A stretch of 64,000 nt of DNA. It comes from Capsicum annuum (taxonomy: Eukaryota; Streptophyta; Magnoliopsida; Solanales; Solanaceae). A program made the position numbers and the translations under genes. The notes below the pieces were generated by a model. It worked only from the letters and a program-made list of their open reading frames with translations, was not told the origin of the DNA and ran no database searches. The first letter of the stretch is position 1, and each line of letters begins with the position of its first letter. Shown piece after piece: positions 47,580 through 60,060 of this stretch. The stretch lies in the NCBI RefSeq assembly GCF_002878395.1, contig NC_061118.1, positions 124,237,740 through 124,301,739 on the forward strand, read 5' to 3'.

Positions 47580-48958
47580 TGATCTAAGGTGGTTTTATAC
47601 ACTTTTGTATTATTATTCTAGCTTATTTTTCCTTATTTTAAGAGAAATTCATGTTATTAAAGTGTTCATAGTGATATAAATAAGCATTTAAGTGTCCAAC
47701 TGTATGATTCCAATGTCCAGCGTATTTTTTCAAATAAGTTTGTATTTAATTGGGTCATTTAGAGTTCAACCCAGAAAAATAGTTTTACTAGCTTGAGCTA
47801 GGTGTGTGTCTAGTTGGCCTCGGTGGATTCTAATATGTTTAATATGTTCCAAATATTTTAATGGTGTGATTATGAGTGGAATAACTTGTTTGTAATTTGC
47901 AAAGTTTAACTTGATTAAGTCAAGGGTTGGAATAATAAGTGGAAGATCATTGCGAATTTGCCATATCCAAGCTCTTGTTTTGATTTATCGACGATGATAT
48001 TGTGTTGTATTGATATCTAAAATGTGGTTTGTCATATTGTAGGAAGTTTGTGAACTAAATACGGTGATATGTTGATGATTTAAAAGGCAAAAATTTATTG
48101 GAAATACACTACAAAAGACATGGACAATTCATTGGAAATATATATTTTTGATTAGTCTCTAATTTTTCATATCATGTATTCAAATATTTGGATCGTGATT
48201 ATGATTATTATCGTCTAAAAATCCTCTTTTTAGGGTTAAAGCCAAGAACGTAATTACTATTGTTTTGGATTAATTTCGATTAATTTTGCTTATCATATTT
48301 TGTTGTTTGTTTATTCTTGTTTTAATTATTTTATGGATTGATCATCCATAAAATATATATATACATATTGTTGGCCTTTTGATCTCGAGAGAGGGAATAG
48401 AGATATAGAACATGGGAATAAACAAAGTTTGGGTTTTTATTCTTCTATAAAATAAAGAATTAAAACTTAGTGTCTAGGACAGGGATGTACTTAGATGCCT
48501 TACATGATTCAAACATAGGAATATAGCTTTAATTAACTTAATTGGATTGTTACATTCCCGCTCAACGATGTAGTTGTAATGTCTATATTAGGTAAAATAT
48601 TATAGGTTGAGAAACTATGATCAGGCAATTAACCCTATGAATCAACAACCAAGATAAGCAAGTTAACGAATGAAATTCAATAGCACAGTATGATTGTTTG
48701 AAGTTCTTTAACCATGGGCTTTTCTCTATTTATTGTCTCAAGTATTTTATTTTATGCGTTATTTCCTTTATTTTTAATATTACAGAAAAATTACAAACTC
48801 TTTCTTTGGTTACTTTTGCGTTAAATTAATCTAGAATGTAAGCTAAAATTAAATTGTTGTTAAATCAAGTCTCTGTGGGATTGATACATGGCTTTAATTA
48901 GGCCACTTTACTACTTGGTAGACCACGGTACACTTGCGTGTGTGCTTGGGCACTGTCA
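47580..48958 (+). repeat. Athila 3' LTR (1379 bp, internally deleted)
   Basis: Same termini as the 5' LTR but about 400 bp shorter, because of a deletion near 48130. The duplicate LTR at 58248 has the same deletion. Confidence 0.8.
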
Positions 48959-49385
48959 CCTTTGTATCATTGCTACCAACAATGCTAGAAAACCACACGA
49001 CGACAATTCTGGAGGAGAATTTCAATTCCATAACCGTCCTACAGATAGGCTACCTCTAGCAGGCCATTTTCCAGGATCTAGACAATATATGCATCAAGAG
49101 GACGGTTCTGAAGCAGATCATCAAGAAAAATCCTACCCTCGATCGAGCCTATAGAAAATATGACCTCGTCACCAACTTTTACTGCTTCTGCTCTCGCTGC
49201 AAGATGAGATCAAAGAGGGAACTACTGCTCTGGATGTTCAAACTGCCTAGGCCTTCTGATGACAGGAGCAACCTGGCGAACTACGTATTTTAGACGGAGA
49301 AGCCAGCCAACTACAAGAAGAAGGATGATGGCTGATTTATCTGTAGAAAGCCTAGACACTTTGCAAAAAACTGTCCTTAAGCTAA
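48959..49385 (+). pseudogene. EPRV coat protein, 3' half, and zinc finger (type A, unit 7)
   Basis: Resumes the coat core (AGHFPGSRQYMHQEDG frame and the NPTLDRAY-type block), then a basic tract and the finger at about 49330-49378, where the first Cys codon is a TGA stop and the rest (FICRKPRHFAKNC) is kept. Confidence 0.65.
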
Positions 49386-50500
49386 GAAGTTAAAGGACTT
49401 TGTCCACCTCTTTAAAGAGATAGCTGATCATGCAGGAATCTAACTCAGCACAGAGGATGACCTTGAATCGGTCTTCTCGCTGGAATAAGAACCAACAGAG
49501 GACACCCTCTTCTCTATAGATATATATGAAGAGTCAGGTGATATCTATGCCAATGATCTCTACCTGATATCCAGTAATAGAGAAGACAGCCACCACCAGG
49601 CCAGTCAAATCCTTATGCTCAACACGATAAGAATACTATCTTTTGGGCTAGCTGATTACCCTTCAGATCTATTCAACGAATATGTGGATCCCTTTGATCC
49701 ATTTATCATCGAAGAAAAAAGAACCTTATACAAGCTTTAAGTGTTCAAAATGTATTGCAGATCCATCCTGAAGCCATTCGGAGTATAACCGAAATATCTC
49801 TTCTGCCATGTGTTCATCGCACTGGCCAATGACTTTTTGCAAAACCTCCTGTGGATATTTCAGTATATGTACCAACAGTACTATATTCTCATGGAGTTTA
49901 AGTGTGATTCCTTTAGGTATTTTGATTGAATCGAACCTTCTCTGAAGAGATTTATGTTGTGGTTCAAGCCATAAGGATACTAAATTTGATGCTACAAGGA
50001 TTCCTGTAATGCGATGGTCTTCATGATGCATCACCTTGTAGGAATATCAGGCCACGATGTCCAATCTTAACTAAAAATTTCACTCATCTGGAAATTTCCA
50101 ATATCCACACTATCTCTAGAGGATGAATACTATGAGGCTCAGTGATTTATTTTCCAGTAGAACCAATGCATTTCAAAGAAAATCTAGCCAAAGGAATAGG
50201 GAGAATAGAACTACATAGACGATGTTTATCCCTACTGGAATGAAGTCTGACGAGCAGCAAAAGAATATCAACTGCAATACGAGACCACGAGAGATAAAGT
50301 CACTGGCTTTATCAAATTCAGATGGATGAAATCTCCCCAAAAGGAATGTGAAAATTCATTGTTCAGAAGGAGTTACTTCACCTAATTGATGAAGAGAAGC
50401 TTAGAAGTCCAAGAATGCCTCAGGAAAAAGCACAGAGTAGATTGGTGGATGGAAGAAGGATAGGCGAGATCATCGCCACTGGGAACATCCAACACTGCCT
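49386..50500 (+). pseudogene. EPRV post-zinc-finger region (type A, unit 7)
   Basis: Acidic stretch (EDDLESVFSLE), DPFDPFII, then FCHVFIALANDF and YILMEFKCD blocks, which recur in units 1 and 8 and more weakly in type B. This is 1.15 kb from finger to array, as in the other complete units. Not recognised; no protease or RT motif. Confidence 0.5.
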
Positions 50501-50531
50501 TAAAGATGGTGTCAGATGACATGTGCAAGAA

Positions 50532-50637
50532 GTTACCCTCTCCAGCAAATTACCCTTTCCAGTGGGTTACCCTTTTCAGTGGGTTACCCTCCTCTCCAAG
50601 CAAATCCTCTTTAGTGGGTTACCCTTTCAGATGGGTT
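50532..50637 (+). repeat. GGGTTACCC repeat array (unit 7)
   Basis: Five or six units with spacer and GATGGGTTTTG end. Confidence 0.8.
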
Positions 50638-51180
50638 TTGAAGCTGCTGACTCTGCTACTTTGAAGACAAAGAGCTTATCCACCTACTTGTAAGATGCCT
50701 GTGAAGCTGGTGATGTACCTGCTTTCCAGCTGTTGACTCACCTACTTGCACATACTGTCACATGCAAATAACATAGTTTTTTTTTGTATTTATTTGGCCC
50801 CCCCATAAGTTAGTAGGTCCTGGTGTGAATAAAGATAAGTCTTATCTAGTTATAACAGATAATGCTTATCCCTTCCAAAATGATAACACTTATCCTTATT
50901 AATAAATAATGCCTATCCCTTAGTGGTTAGGATAGGAATGTCATAATTTATTTCATGTTTATCCGTATCTTAGCTTAGATAGTAACCTTGTTTCTCCTTT
51001 AATAGGAAATCTAGGCCTTTAAGTAGAGGACAATATTCTCTCTGCCTAAAAACGTCTAGTATTGTTTTCTCTCTTTCAATAAAGATGTTTGTTGGCTAAA
51101 CTCTCTTGCTCTTGCTTTCTCTCTTCCAAATGGATGGGTATTTTGATCCTCTAGGTCGGTGTAGGGGGTAAGGTAGTACT
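50638..51180 (+). promoter_or_regulatory. EPRV promoter region, TATA box decayed (after unit 7)
   Basis: GATAAG/CTTATC boxes (50833-50930), TTTAATAGG in place of the TATA box near 50998, AATAAA at 51078-51083 and the six-codon ORF MGILIL at 51134-51154. Confidence 0.65.
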
Positions 51181-51900
51181 CCAGTAAGGTACTTGTTGTG
51201 ACTGCAATATAGAATTTCGAAGTTACTTTCCATATATATGAAACAAAGTTGGCTTCATCCACATGACGTAGATGTCTAAGTGATTTCCATGTATATGAAA
51301 CAAAATTGACGTAGACCATCCCATACCTTTTCGAATTGATTCAATATCTGAGAAAGAACAGGTAGATCTGAGATCTGCCTTAGTATACCTTTTATTCCAC
51401 AACCGCTAAAAGGTAGCAGGACAGGGAGAGCCGCTATAAGACCTATTTTTAGCCATATACAGAACAGTCTTGTACTAAGGAGACAAGGGATTTCATATGT
51501 TCTAAGACTGGCAAAGTCAAGCCATCCAATCTCTAGGTTGCAAAAACTTTGTTGCCAAGGTAAATTTTCCTTGATATGTAGCTTGAAGTTTCAAAGTTAT
51601 GCCATTCCATCTTTGGATTGAGAAGGATTTGTAGCTAAAAAGCAAACCGTGTATACAGATGCATAACTTAGTTGTATGAAAGCTATGGTGTGTCAATTAA
51701 AAGCTTTGATTTCATATGGAATGCCTCCTATATGGTCATGAGCTGCCTATCATGTTGGAAAGGTTAAGCTCTTTGCCTGTGGTGTTTGACGAAAGCTTTG
51801 ATTTCATAAGACGTGTTGCCTACATGGCCGTGAAACCACCTTTCATGTTGGAAAGTTTTGAGTTTGTTTCTTAGCCACCTGGCTTCTCTTGCCAACTGCC
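51181..51900 (+). other. Truncated EPRV leader (after unit 7)
   Basis: Leader sequence with the TATATGAAAC direct repeat (51232, 51291) that stops about 60 bp before the expected primer-binding site and joins unrelated sequence at 51900/51901. The same junction occurs at 62596/62597. Confidence 0.65.
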
Positions 51901-54231
51901 ATTATCAGATTCTCACTCATCTCACAAATCATCATACAATCATAAAAAATTTAGGAGGGGTATTAATTTTTCAGTACAAAATTTTTGAAAATCAGACAGT
52001 TTTAGCATAATCATTGAAAACACATCAATTATCACAAGTCAAAGTTTTCTCCTTTTCTTAATTATTCCAAGATACAACAAAAATAGAAAAAAAAAACATG
52101 CTAGATCTTAAATATTTTAGAATGTGGCCACGTGCTTCGAAAAATGGAAAGTATAGCTCGTGGAGACCTTGGTACATTCCACCCCAAACTTGAAACCTAT
52201 TCACTATCCCTAGTATATCTTAAAATAAAAAACAAGGGATAGGGAACATACCTAGGCACTTAAGGTGACAGGTCATACAACATCATCACCACGTGGGTCC
52301 TCAGGTCTGGTCCCACCATCTTCAACTGTAGACCCATCAGCTGTCAGGACTGCCTCCACAGTAGTGGCATCGGTTTTAGCCTGTGCACTTAATGGTACAT
52401 TAATAGTCGGGGCTTTATCACTGACCCCACCAATATTATCAACTATCAGCATTGAGCTATCGTTTTAGTTTCCATCTCTCCTACCCTCACCAACTATTTT
52501 ATCTAACTCTGTAGGCTATCTTTCATAACCTTTTTCATAGCTTCATTTTCTGAACTCCATTACTTTCTCTTCTTTCTTTTCTCCAAAGGTTTTACCGATT
52601 CTGGAATCTCCCAGATGTTTTCAACATATACTTTGGGCATAAATTTTGTTACCTTGAGTTCTAGGATGATCGTTCTGTCGCATAACTCAGCAACCATCTT
52701 CTTTATTTTGGCCACCTCAGATTTCACTTATGCTATATCTGGAATTTGGCTACTTCCCAACTATCTAGTCATTTGCAGCTTAAATGTATCTTATCAAACT
52801 TGCACCCGTCTATCTTGGATTGCTAGTATAGTCTCAACCCAAGGCTTCACACCCACTTCTATGTTTTAAAATTTGGCCTCCAACATGGCCAATCTCTTTA
52901 TCACCTTATCTCACAATTCCTGTGAGATCACCATCAATATAGTCAGCATATCTCTAGGTTGAGGTGTTATGGACTATGCTGAAGGAAGGGCATAAGATGT
53001 ACCCACTACATCTGAAGTACGTGTCTCAATCGACATATCTCTACCATGGTGGCATCAGTCTCAACAGCTTCTGTTGGTCCAAACATATTGGTTATTATCT
53101 TAGCTTCTCTTTATGCCTATTTGTATATTGGATTTGCTTCATCTCTAATCAACCCTAAATTAGAAGTGTTTCTGGACTCAATCAACTCATCAATCCCTAG
53201 GAGTTCCTACACCCCCACATAAAGCACAACTGAGTGATCATACATGGTAAGCTAGCAATAACTTCTCTTTTCCCACTACGCGGTCTTGAATCTCTCAGGC
53301 CAAAAGCTCACCCACATCTAACTCGTACCCATTCATTAACCCCACTATCAGTACCATATGAACTAGTTGAGCACATTGACCTAGTAGTGGGACAAAGTCA
53401 GTGTAGGGCCAGTGTCATCCACGCCTTGGCCTTAAAATTCAGCGTATGTTTTTCTATCTTTTGTAAGACCACTCCCAGGCCCCCTACCACCTAAACTATA
53501 TTCTCACCATTCAATAAGATCAGACTCATAATCCACCTAAAGTGGGCTATTTTGTCGTCTGACCCCAGCTACTTCTGAGTAACTTTCCACATTTTATCAC
53601 CTGTATTTACTGATGGCTAGAAGATTGGTCTAATCAAGAATTGGGAAATAGTATGAGGATAAATATTCACCTGCTCTTCCAGAATAGTCATGAGGTAATG
53701 GGGTCACCACCCCTCTATATATTTCTCTGTGGATACTGTCTTTTCAATTCACCCTTGTACTCCACATAAAACTCTCTCACTAATGTAGCACTATACTTGT
53801 TAAGCACTATGGTAATCTACTAAAAACTGTATTGCCTAAATCATGCCTCAAATATAGGGATCTCAGACATCCTCATAGTGGTCAATCTTCTCTCTAGATA
53901 TAGGCTCCATTTAATTATTTAATTGGGGAGTCCGATCAACCCCTAATTATATGTTTCCTATACATTAGGGTACGCGTATCGTTCAATGGTGGTCACCGAA
54001 GCAAGTGTAATAGCTAGTGGTAGGTCTGGTCGATCAATCAGAGTAGCATCAACCTCTTCCTTATCAGCATTCTCTAAACTTTCTTCCTCAGAGTTTGATT
54101 TAACATTATCTTCTTCCCCTGTATCAACCTCAAATGCTACATTTTTATCATCCTCATTATCCTCTAAAGATAAAGGTGAGTGTGGAAGAGAGGTACTAGG
54201 GTTCATTATTCATTGTCCCCATGGAGATGTG
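51901..54231 (-). pseudogene. Degraded retroelement-like gene, minus strand
   Basis: The minus strand reads from MNPSTSLPHSPLSLED (54206) through an acidic N-terminus, then collinear pieces with stops. These include a conserved ELDVGELLA-EIQDR block near 53310 and a coiled-coil-like VKSEVAKIKKMVAEL block near 52700. The end, TVEDGGTRPEDPRGDDVV, is near 52270. A CAAGTTTGGGGTGG motif near 52185, of the kind found before 3' ends of plant gypsy elements, comes after it. The layout resembles the hydrophilic 'putative plant transposon protein' ORFs common in Solanaceae genomes; this is from memory and unverified. The plus-strand ORFs here are antisense shadows. Confidence 0.45.
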
Positions 54232-56673
54232 TGTAATACCCCGTACCTTTTCTAGTTAAAATCCACCCTAGAATTTTAAGGGATAGCTTTCAAAATAAAG
54301 AATAATTATTTCTTATGGAATTTTTCAGATTTAGACCTCCCATTGTATGGAAAATTTAATAAGCTTTCCAAAGATATAAGATTCGCCTAAAACCAATGAC
54401 CAAGAGAGAACTTAGGGCTATTTAAAGCTTTAATCACAAAACATCGTGATTTGGGTCCATAGTGCATGGCGGAAAAGGTTAAAATGATAATTGTCAATAT
54501 CCAGTAAGACACTGTGATTTTGGCGTATCATAGAGAGGCCCAATTTCCAGGTTGGTAATTTCTAGTGGGACCTTGTGATACTAGCAGGTTGTGCCAATAG
54601 TCAAATGACAAACTAAAGGGGCTACGCAATTATGGCGCATTGTGGTGAAAGCTCAGTTCCCATTCATCCATTTACAGTGAGCCACCACGATAGTGATGCA
54701 TCGCGGTGACCACCCAGTTCACAAAAATTTTGTTTTCCAGTTCTGTGTCAAATATTAAAAGGGTTACTTCGGTCATTCTCCCATCCCCTAATTCATCTTA
54801 AACAATGAATTAAACCCCTCCATAGAATTTTACATCCATCTTTAATCAAATCTCTCTCAAGCAAAACCCTAGTTCAACAAACTTTCTCCCCAAGAAATCC
54901 AAATTCCTCCATTAATTCACCAAGAAAAATCAAGATTAAGAATCCCCAATTCAACAAATCTAAGAATTCATCTCCAAATAAATAATAGAGATCCAAAATT
55001 CAAGTTTTAGAATCTAGTTCATCAATTTAGGTATGTGGGGTTATGAATAAGGAAACTCCTTTCACCCTTGTGCCTAAAACTTATTTTAATTACAAATTTA
55101 CTGAATTTTATATGGTTTCCCATTAAATTGAAGTTAGGTTTTATACCCATTAATGTTATTTACAAACTTATGAGGTTTCCAATGATTTGGAAGCATAATT
55201 GTATGATTATGTTCATATTTTCATGCATAATACAAAAATTTCCAGATTTTGAGTTAAATTATTAATGTTTACATTATCAAGCATGAACATTTTGATGTTT
55301 TAACATGAGATTTATACATGGGTTGTTAAGCCCTAATTTAAGATAGCTATTGCAGGAATTGTTGTGCTATAAGCACCCTATGATTAGATTTCTTTCAGAT
55401 TATTGATAAAGATTTGACCTTTTGGTCTCAGAATAGATATGAAATCCACTTTATAGATTCAGATTACAGATTTAGCTTTGCAGATATACATATGGTTTTT
55501 ATTACAAATTGTTAGACTATTTTAAAGTAAATTTCTTCAAAATGATCATCAAATTTAATGGTAGTAGTATTTAGCACTGAAATGGGTACGTTACTATGGT
55601 TTCATACCCTAAAACTACATGCCAACATAGGATTTTTATTATTCACATTTATACGTGGATAATAGATATGTGATCACTTAAATAGGTTATACTCCCTGAC
55701 AAGGGTATAACTCCTTTCCTCAATGTAAGGATTCCTCCTTAGGGGGACAAGAACATTCGACTCCATGAATGCTCACATGGTTTATGTTAGTTAGGAGAAC
55801 CTCCCTGCTAGCTAACAGAAAAGATTAATAGAAATATTTTTAGAAAAACTAAGTGTAAAGGTTCACAAACTTACTCAAATATTTTTTTACATAAGATTTC
55901 AGATTACCAAATTACAAATTTTAGTTTCAGACAAAAAATGGTGAGCCCTTTTTCACTTATCCTATAGATTTGAGAATAGAACAAAAATATAGATTTTAGA
56001 ACTAAGTGTTTGACTCACAAGATTTATACTATGTGCTTTACTATTCATGATTTATAATCTTCAAATTCCAGATTAGTTAAGCCAATGTGAGTCATTTACA
56101 TTTAGCATTAATGATTTTATAAATTGTGATGATATTGCTTACTTATTGCATTCACCCCCATATACTTAGTACATCATCAAAGTACTAATCCACATATATG
56201 TCTATATGCTACATTGTCTCATATTATAGGTTCAGGTGCTTAGTATCTGTAGCGTGAGTGATTTTCGAGCATCTTATCTACATCCCTTTAGTTTGTGAGT
56301 CCTTATAGTTTGGGGAATTAACTATTTAGATTCCCAATTTATTAGCAGATGTTTCACTATTTATTTTATATAGTTTGAGTCAGGTGGGGCCTATCCTAAT
56401 GACCCTCTAGATTCGGTCAGCAGAGGTTTGTCAGACTACAAGATTCTGTTCTAGACTTTTGATTTACTATTTAAATTTTTCAATATTGTTTTACCAAAAC
56501 TCATGAGATTAGTATGTTTCTGATAAGATTTCCACATTTATTATGTTTTCATATTCATATTTCCCTTATGTTGAGATTTATATTTAGTAGAAAAGCAGCC
56601 AAGATTAGCTTAGGACTACTTGTAGTTTGGTGGACTGTGTGGCATCCTAAAAATAAGATTTTGGGGTGTTACA
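54232..56673 (+). repeat. LTR of a second chromovirus (2442 bp)
   Basis: Starts TGTAATACCCCG and ends GGGGTGTTACA, with matching inverted termini, followed four bases later by a tRNA-Met primer-binding site, so it is a 5' LTR. It is non-coding. It inserted into the minus-strand element 26 bp upstream of that element's ORF start. Confidence 0.8.
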
Positions 56674-56677
56674 AACT

Positions 56678-56690
56678 TGGTATCAGAGCC
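56678..56690 (+). promoter_or_regulatory. tRNA-Met primer-binding site of the second chromovirus
   Basis: TGGTATCAGAGCC four bases after the LTR end. The TAAGGTTTAGAGAGTCCTAG leader that follows is typical of Del/Tekay-like elements. It is the same 13-mer as the viral sites, so it needs its LTR context to be assigned. Confidence 0.85.
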
Positions 56691-57889
56691 TAAGGTTTAG
56701 AGAGTCCTAGGGAGTCCGACAAGCCATATTATGTAGTGTCTTGATCATCAGTGTAGGGTCCTATTTACGTGTAAAGATGCTACTAGCTAGGCCTAGTGGC
56801 CTCTGGGAGTACTTTTATCTCTAACTTTAAAAATTCACTTTGGTGAGAAAGTAGATTTTTAAGTGTGGGCTGGGAAAATTCAAAATTTTTGGCTCAATTT
56901 AAAAAGTTTTAGGTTAGAAATGAGTAAGATATTCTTGTTGGTTCTATTTTTGATTGCATGATGCAAGTGGATTTGTTTGTAAAAGCATGTTGATTGATGT
57001 GAATTGCTATTTTTGAGACTCTTAGTCTCAAGTTTATGACTCTTGTTAATTGTGGCTTAAATTTGAATTTGTTCTATTGTTTGGTTGGGAGTCTATGATG
57101 ATCCAATTGAGTTGAGCATTTCCATGTGAGCGTGAGATTTTTGTATATTCCTTGTTGCATGTGAGGTCTAGAACTTTCCCAATACGTGTGTGAAGAGAAA
57201 TAAAGAATGTGGGTTTAGGATATGGTATAAGCATTTTTTGATAGCCTTTTTTATACCTTTTATGTGCCCTACCATTGAGCATTATCCTAGTTAACCCCTA
57301 TTAAACCTTTATGTTTTTCTTTGGCAACCTCATAAGTACCCTAATCCCTTTTTTTGTAGATAATAATTTGATCCAAAAAGCTCTTAAGTGCTTTAATGAA
57401 AGAAAAAAATTGAATTAGTAAGGAGTTGAGAAATTAAAGAAGAAAAAGGTGAAATTGATGCCCCAAGTTAATGGTTATTGGTGTATAATTGATGTGTGGT
57501 GGATGGTTGTGATATAGATCATGTTAGAAATATTACAATGATTGTGAAAAAAAAAAACGAGAAAAATTGATTCATATCTTAGTAAACTATGTGTCCACCA
57601 AGTGTTTGGGAAAATACTTAAAAGAGATGGGGCAAAAATAAAAGGTATGGGTGGATGAAAAAGTATAACATGGTTGTTAGAGAGTGATTTTAAATGTCTA
57701 ATGTAGTTTATTAAAGAGCTTAGAGAGGTTAGTCACTACTCTCAAATAGTTCCTACCCATCCCTTAGCCTACATTACAACCCGGAAAGTCCTAATTTATC
57801 CTAAGCTTTTCATTCCACTCTTTGTAGAGCATTAAACTTACGGAAAACCTATGGTTCATTATGTGTAACTTGTGCATTCTTTGTGAGAG
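56691..57889 (+). other. Chromovirus leader stub and gypsy non-coding remnant
   Basis: The chromovirus 5' leader continues to about 56790 and then stops; no gag or pol follows. The remaining 1.1 kb is AT-rich, with no coding signal on either strand. Its last part (ATTCTTTGTGAGAG) continues smoothly into the Athila 3' UTR, so it probably holds Athila 3' sequence deleted from the first copy. Confidence 0.5.
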
Positions 57890-58247
57890 TTAGCGTAATT
57901 TAATTTTTGTACCCATTATGATATGAATGTGATTATGGGTAACTTTCTTGTTGCGAGGGGCACATATTTGATGAATTTGGGTGATTTGTATGATCTATTT
58001 GATTGAATGATAAACATCAGTTTTTCACTCAGGTGAGTCAATTCTTGAGGCTAGGATGTTTTGAAGTAGTGCTCTTGAGCTTTCAATTATGAAAATAACG
58101 TGCTCTGTATAGAAACTTGCATTACATGTAGTCATTGTAGTACTAGCTTGAGTGTCTTTATTTTATTAGAAGTATAGCATCACCTCAGATTTTTATGCTT
58201 TGAGTAATGAGTTGTTCGAGGACAAACAAGAGTTTAAGTGTGGGATA

Positions 58248-59017
58248 ATGATCTGAGGTGGTTTTATACACTTTTGTATCATTATTCTAGCTTATTTTGC
58301 CTTGTTTTAAGAGAAATTCATTTGATTAAGGTGTTCATATTGATATAAATAAGCATTTAAGTGTCCAAGTGTATTATTGCAATGTCCAGAGTATTTTTTC
58401 AAATGAGTTTGTATTTAATTGGGTCATTTAGAGTTCAACATGGAAAGCTAGTTTTACTAGCTTGAGCTAGGTGTGTGTCTAGTTGGCCTCGTTGGATTCT
58501 AATGTGTTTAATTTTTTCCAAATATTTTAATGGTTCAATTAAGAGTGGAATAACTTGTTTTTAATGTGAAAAGTTTAATTTTATTAAGTCAAGAGTCATA
58601 ATAATAAGTGGAATATCATTGCGAATTTGCCTTATCCAAGCTCTTGTTTTGATTTATCGACGATGATATTGTGTTGTTTTGATATATAAAATGTAGTTTG
58701 TGATATTGTAAGAAGTTTGTGAAATAAATACGGTGATATGTTGTTGATTTAAAAGCCAAAAATTCATTGGAAATACACTACAAAAGACATGGACAATCAT
58801 TGGAAATATGTATTTTTGATTAGTCTCTAATTTTTAATATCATGTATTCAAATATTTGGATCGTGATTATGAATATTATCATCTAAAAATCCTATTTTCA
58901 GGGTTAAAGCCAAGAAAATGATTACTATTGTTTTGGATTAATTTCGATTAATTTTGCTTATAATAGTTTGTTGTTTGGTTATTCTTGTTTTAATTATTTT
59001 ATGGATTGATCATCCAT

Positions 59018-59051
<34 letters not shown>

Positions 59052-59639
59052 CGACCTACTGATCTTGGGAGAGGGAATAGGGATATAGAAGATGGGAATA
59101 AAAAAAGTTTGGGTTTTTATTCTTTTATAAAATAAAGAATTAAAACTTAGTGTCTAGGACAGGGATGTACTTAGATGCCTTACATGATTCAAACATAGGA
59201 ATATAGATTTAATTAGCTTAATTGGATTATTATATCCCCGCTCAACGATGTAGTTGTAATGTCTATATATTAGGTAAAAGATTATAGGTTGAGAAACTAT
59301 GATTATGCATTTAACCCTATGAATCAACAACCAAGATAAGGAAGTTAACGAATGAAATTCACTAACATAGTATGATTTTTTGAAGTGCTTTAACCCTGGG
59401 CTTTTCTCCATTGAATGTCTCAAGTATTTTATTTTGTGCGTTATTTCCTTTATTTTAAATATTACAAAACAATTAAAAACTCTTTCTTTGGTTACTTTTG
59501 CATTTAATTAATCTAGACTGTAAACTAAAATTAAATTGTTGTTAAATCAAGTCTCTGTGGGATCGATTCATGGCTTTAATTAGGAAACTTTACTACTTGG
59601 TAGACCACGTACACTTGCTTGTGTGCTTGGGTACTATCA
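58248..59639 (+). repeat. Athila LTR, duplicated copy (1392 bp)
   Basis: TGATCTGAGGTGG to ACTATCA, with the same internal deletion as 47580-48958. It contains an (AT)n run at 59019-59048 that the first copy has only in short form. Confidence 0.8.
59019..59048 (+). repeat. (AT)15 microsatellite
   Basis: About 30 bp of uninterrupted AT inside the duplicated LTR; about 10-12 bp of AT-rich sequence at the equivalent position 48352 on. Confidence 0.9.
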
Positions 59640-60060
59640 CCTTCGTATCTTCGCTACCAACGATGCTAGAAAACCACACGACGACGATTGTGGAGGAGAA
59701 TTTTAAGTCCATAACCGTCCTATAGATAGGCTACATCTGGCGGGCCATTTTCCAGGCTCTGGACAATATATGCATCAAGAGAATTGTTCTGACGTAGATT
59801 ATCAAGAACAATCCTGCCCTCGACCGAGCCTGTAGAAAATATGACCTTGTCACCAAGTTTGATTGCTCCTGCTCTCACTGCAAGATGAGATCGAAGAGGC
59901 AACTGCTGTTTTGGATCTTCAACCTGTCAAGGCCTCCCGATGACAGGAGCAACCTGGCGAACTAGGTATTCCAAACAGAGAAGCCAGCCAACTACAAGAA
60001 GAAGGATGATAGATGCTTCATCTGCAGAATGCCTGGACACTTTGCAAAAATCTGTCCTTA
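59640..60060 (+). pseudogene. EPRV coat protein 3' half and CCHC zinc finger (type A, unit 8)
   Basis: Duplicate of 48959-49385. Here the finger is complete: CFICRMPGHFAKIC at 60014-60055. The coat core has stops. There is no 5' half, because the unit begins at the LTR. Confidence 0.7.

Larger units (their letters stand above)
43064..48958 (+). mobile_element. Athila-type Ty3/gypsy element inserted in the viral coat gene
   Basis: Two similar LTRs (TGATCTAAGGTGG to TGTCA) flank a gag remnant and a protease remnant. RT, RNase H and integrase are missing. The flanks are CATTC (left) and CCTTT (right; CCTTC in the duplicate at 59640), a possible diverged 5-bp target duplication. The viral reading is continuous across the insertion. 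Confidence 0.85.

Noticed and set aside
49726..50034. 102-codon minus-strand open frame
   Set aside because: It is antisense to the viral post-finger region. The plus-strand reading has blocks conserved between types A and B (FCHVFIALA, EFKC, DRIQP), and the other units have stops in the minus frame.
57046..57282. 78-codon minus-strand ORF
   Set aside because: Isolated in AT-rich gypsy non-coding sequence, with no homologous frame elsewhere in the window and no recognisable domain.
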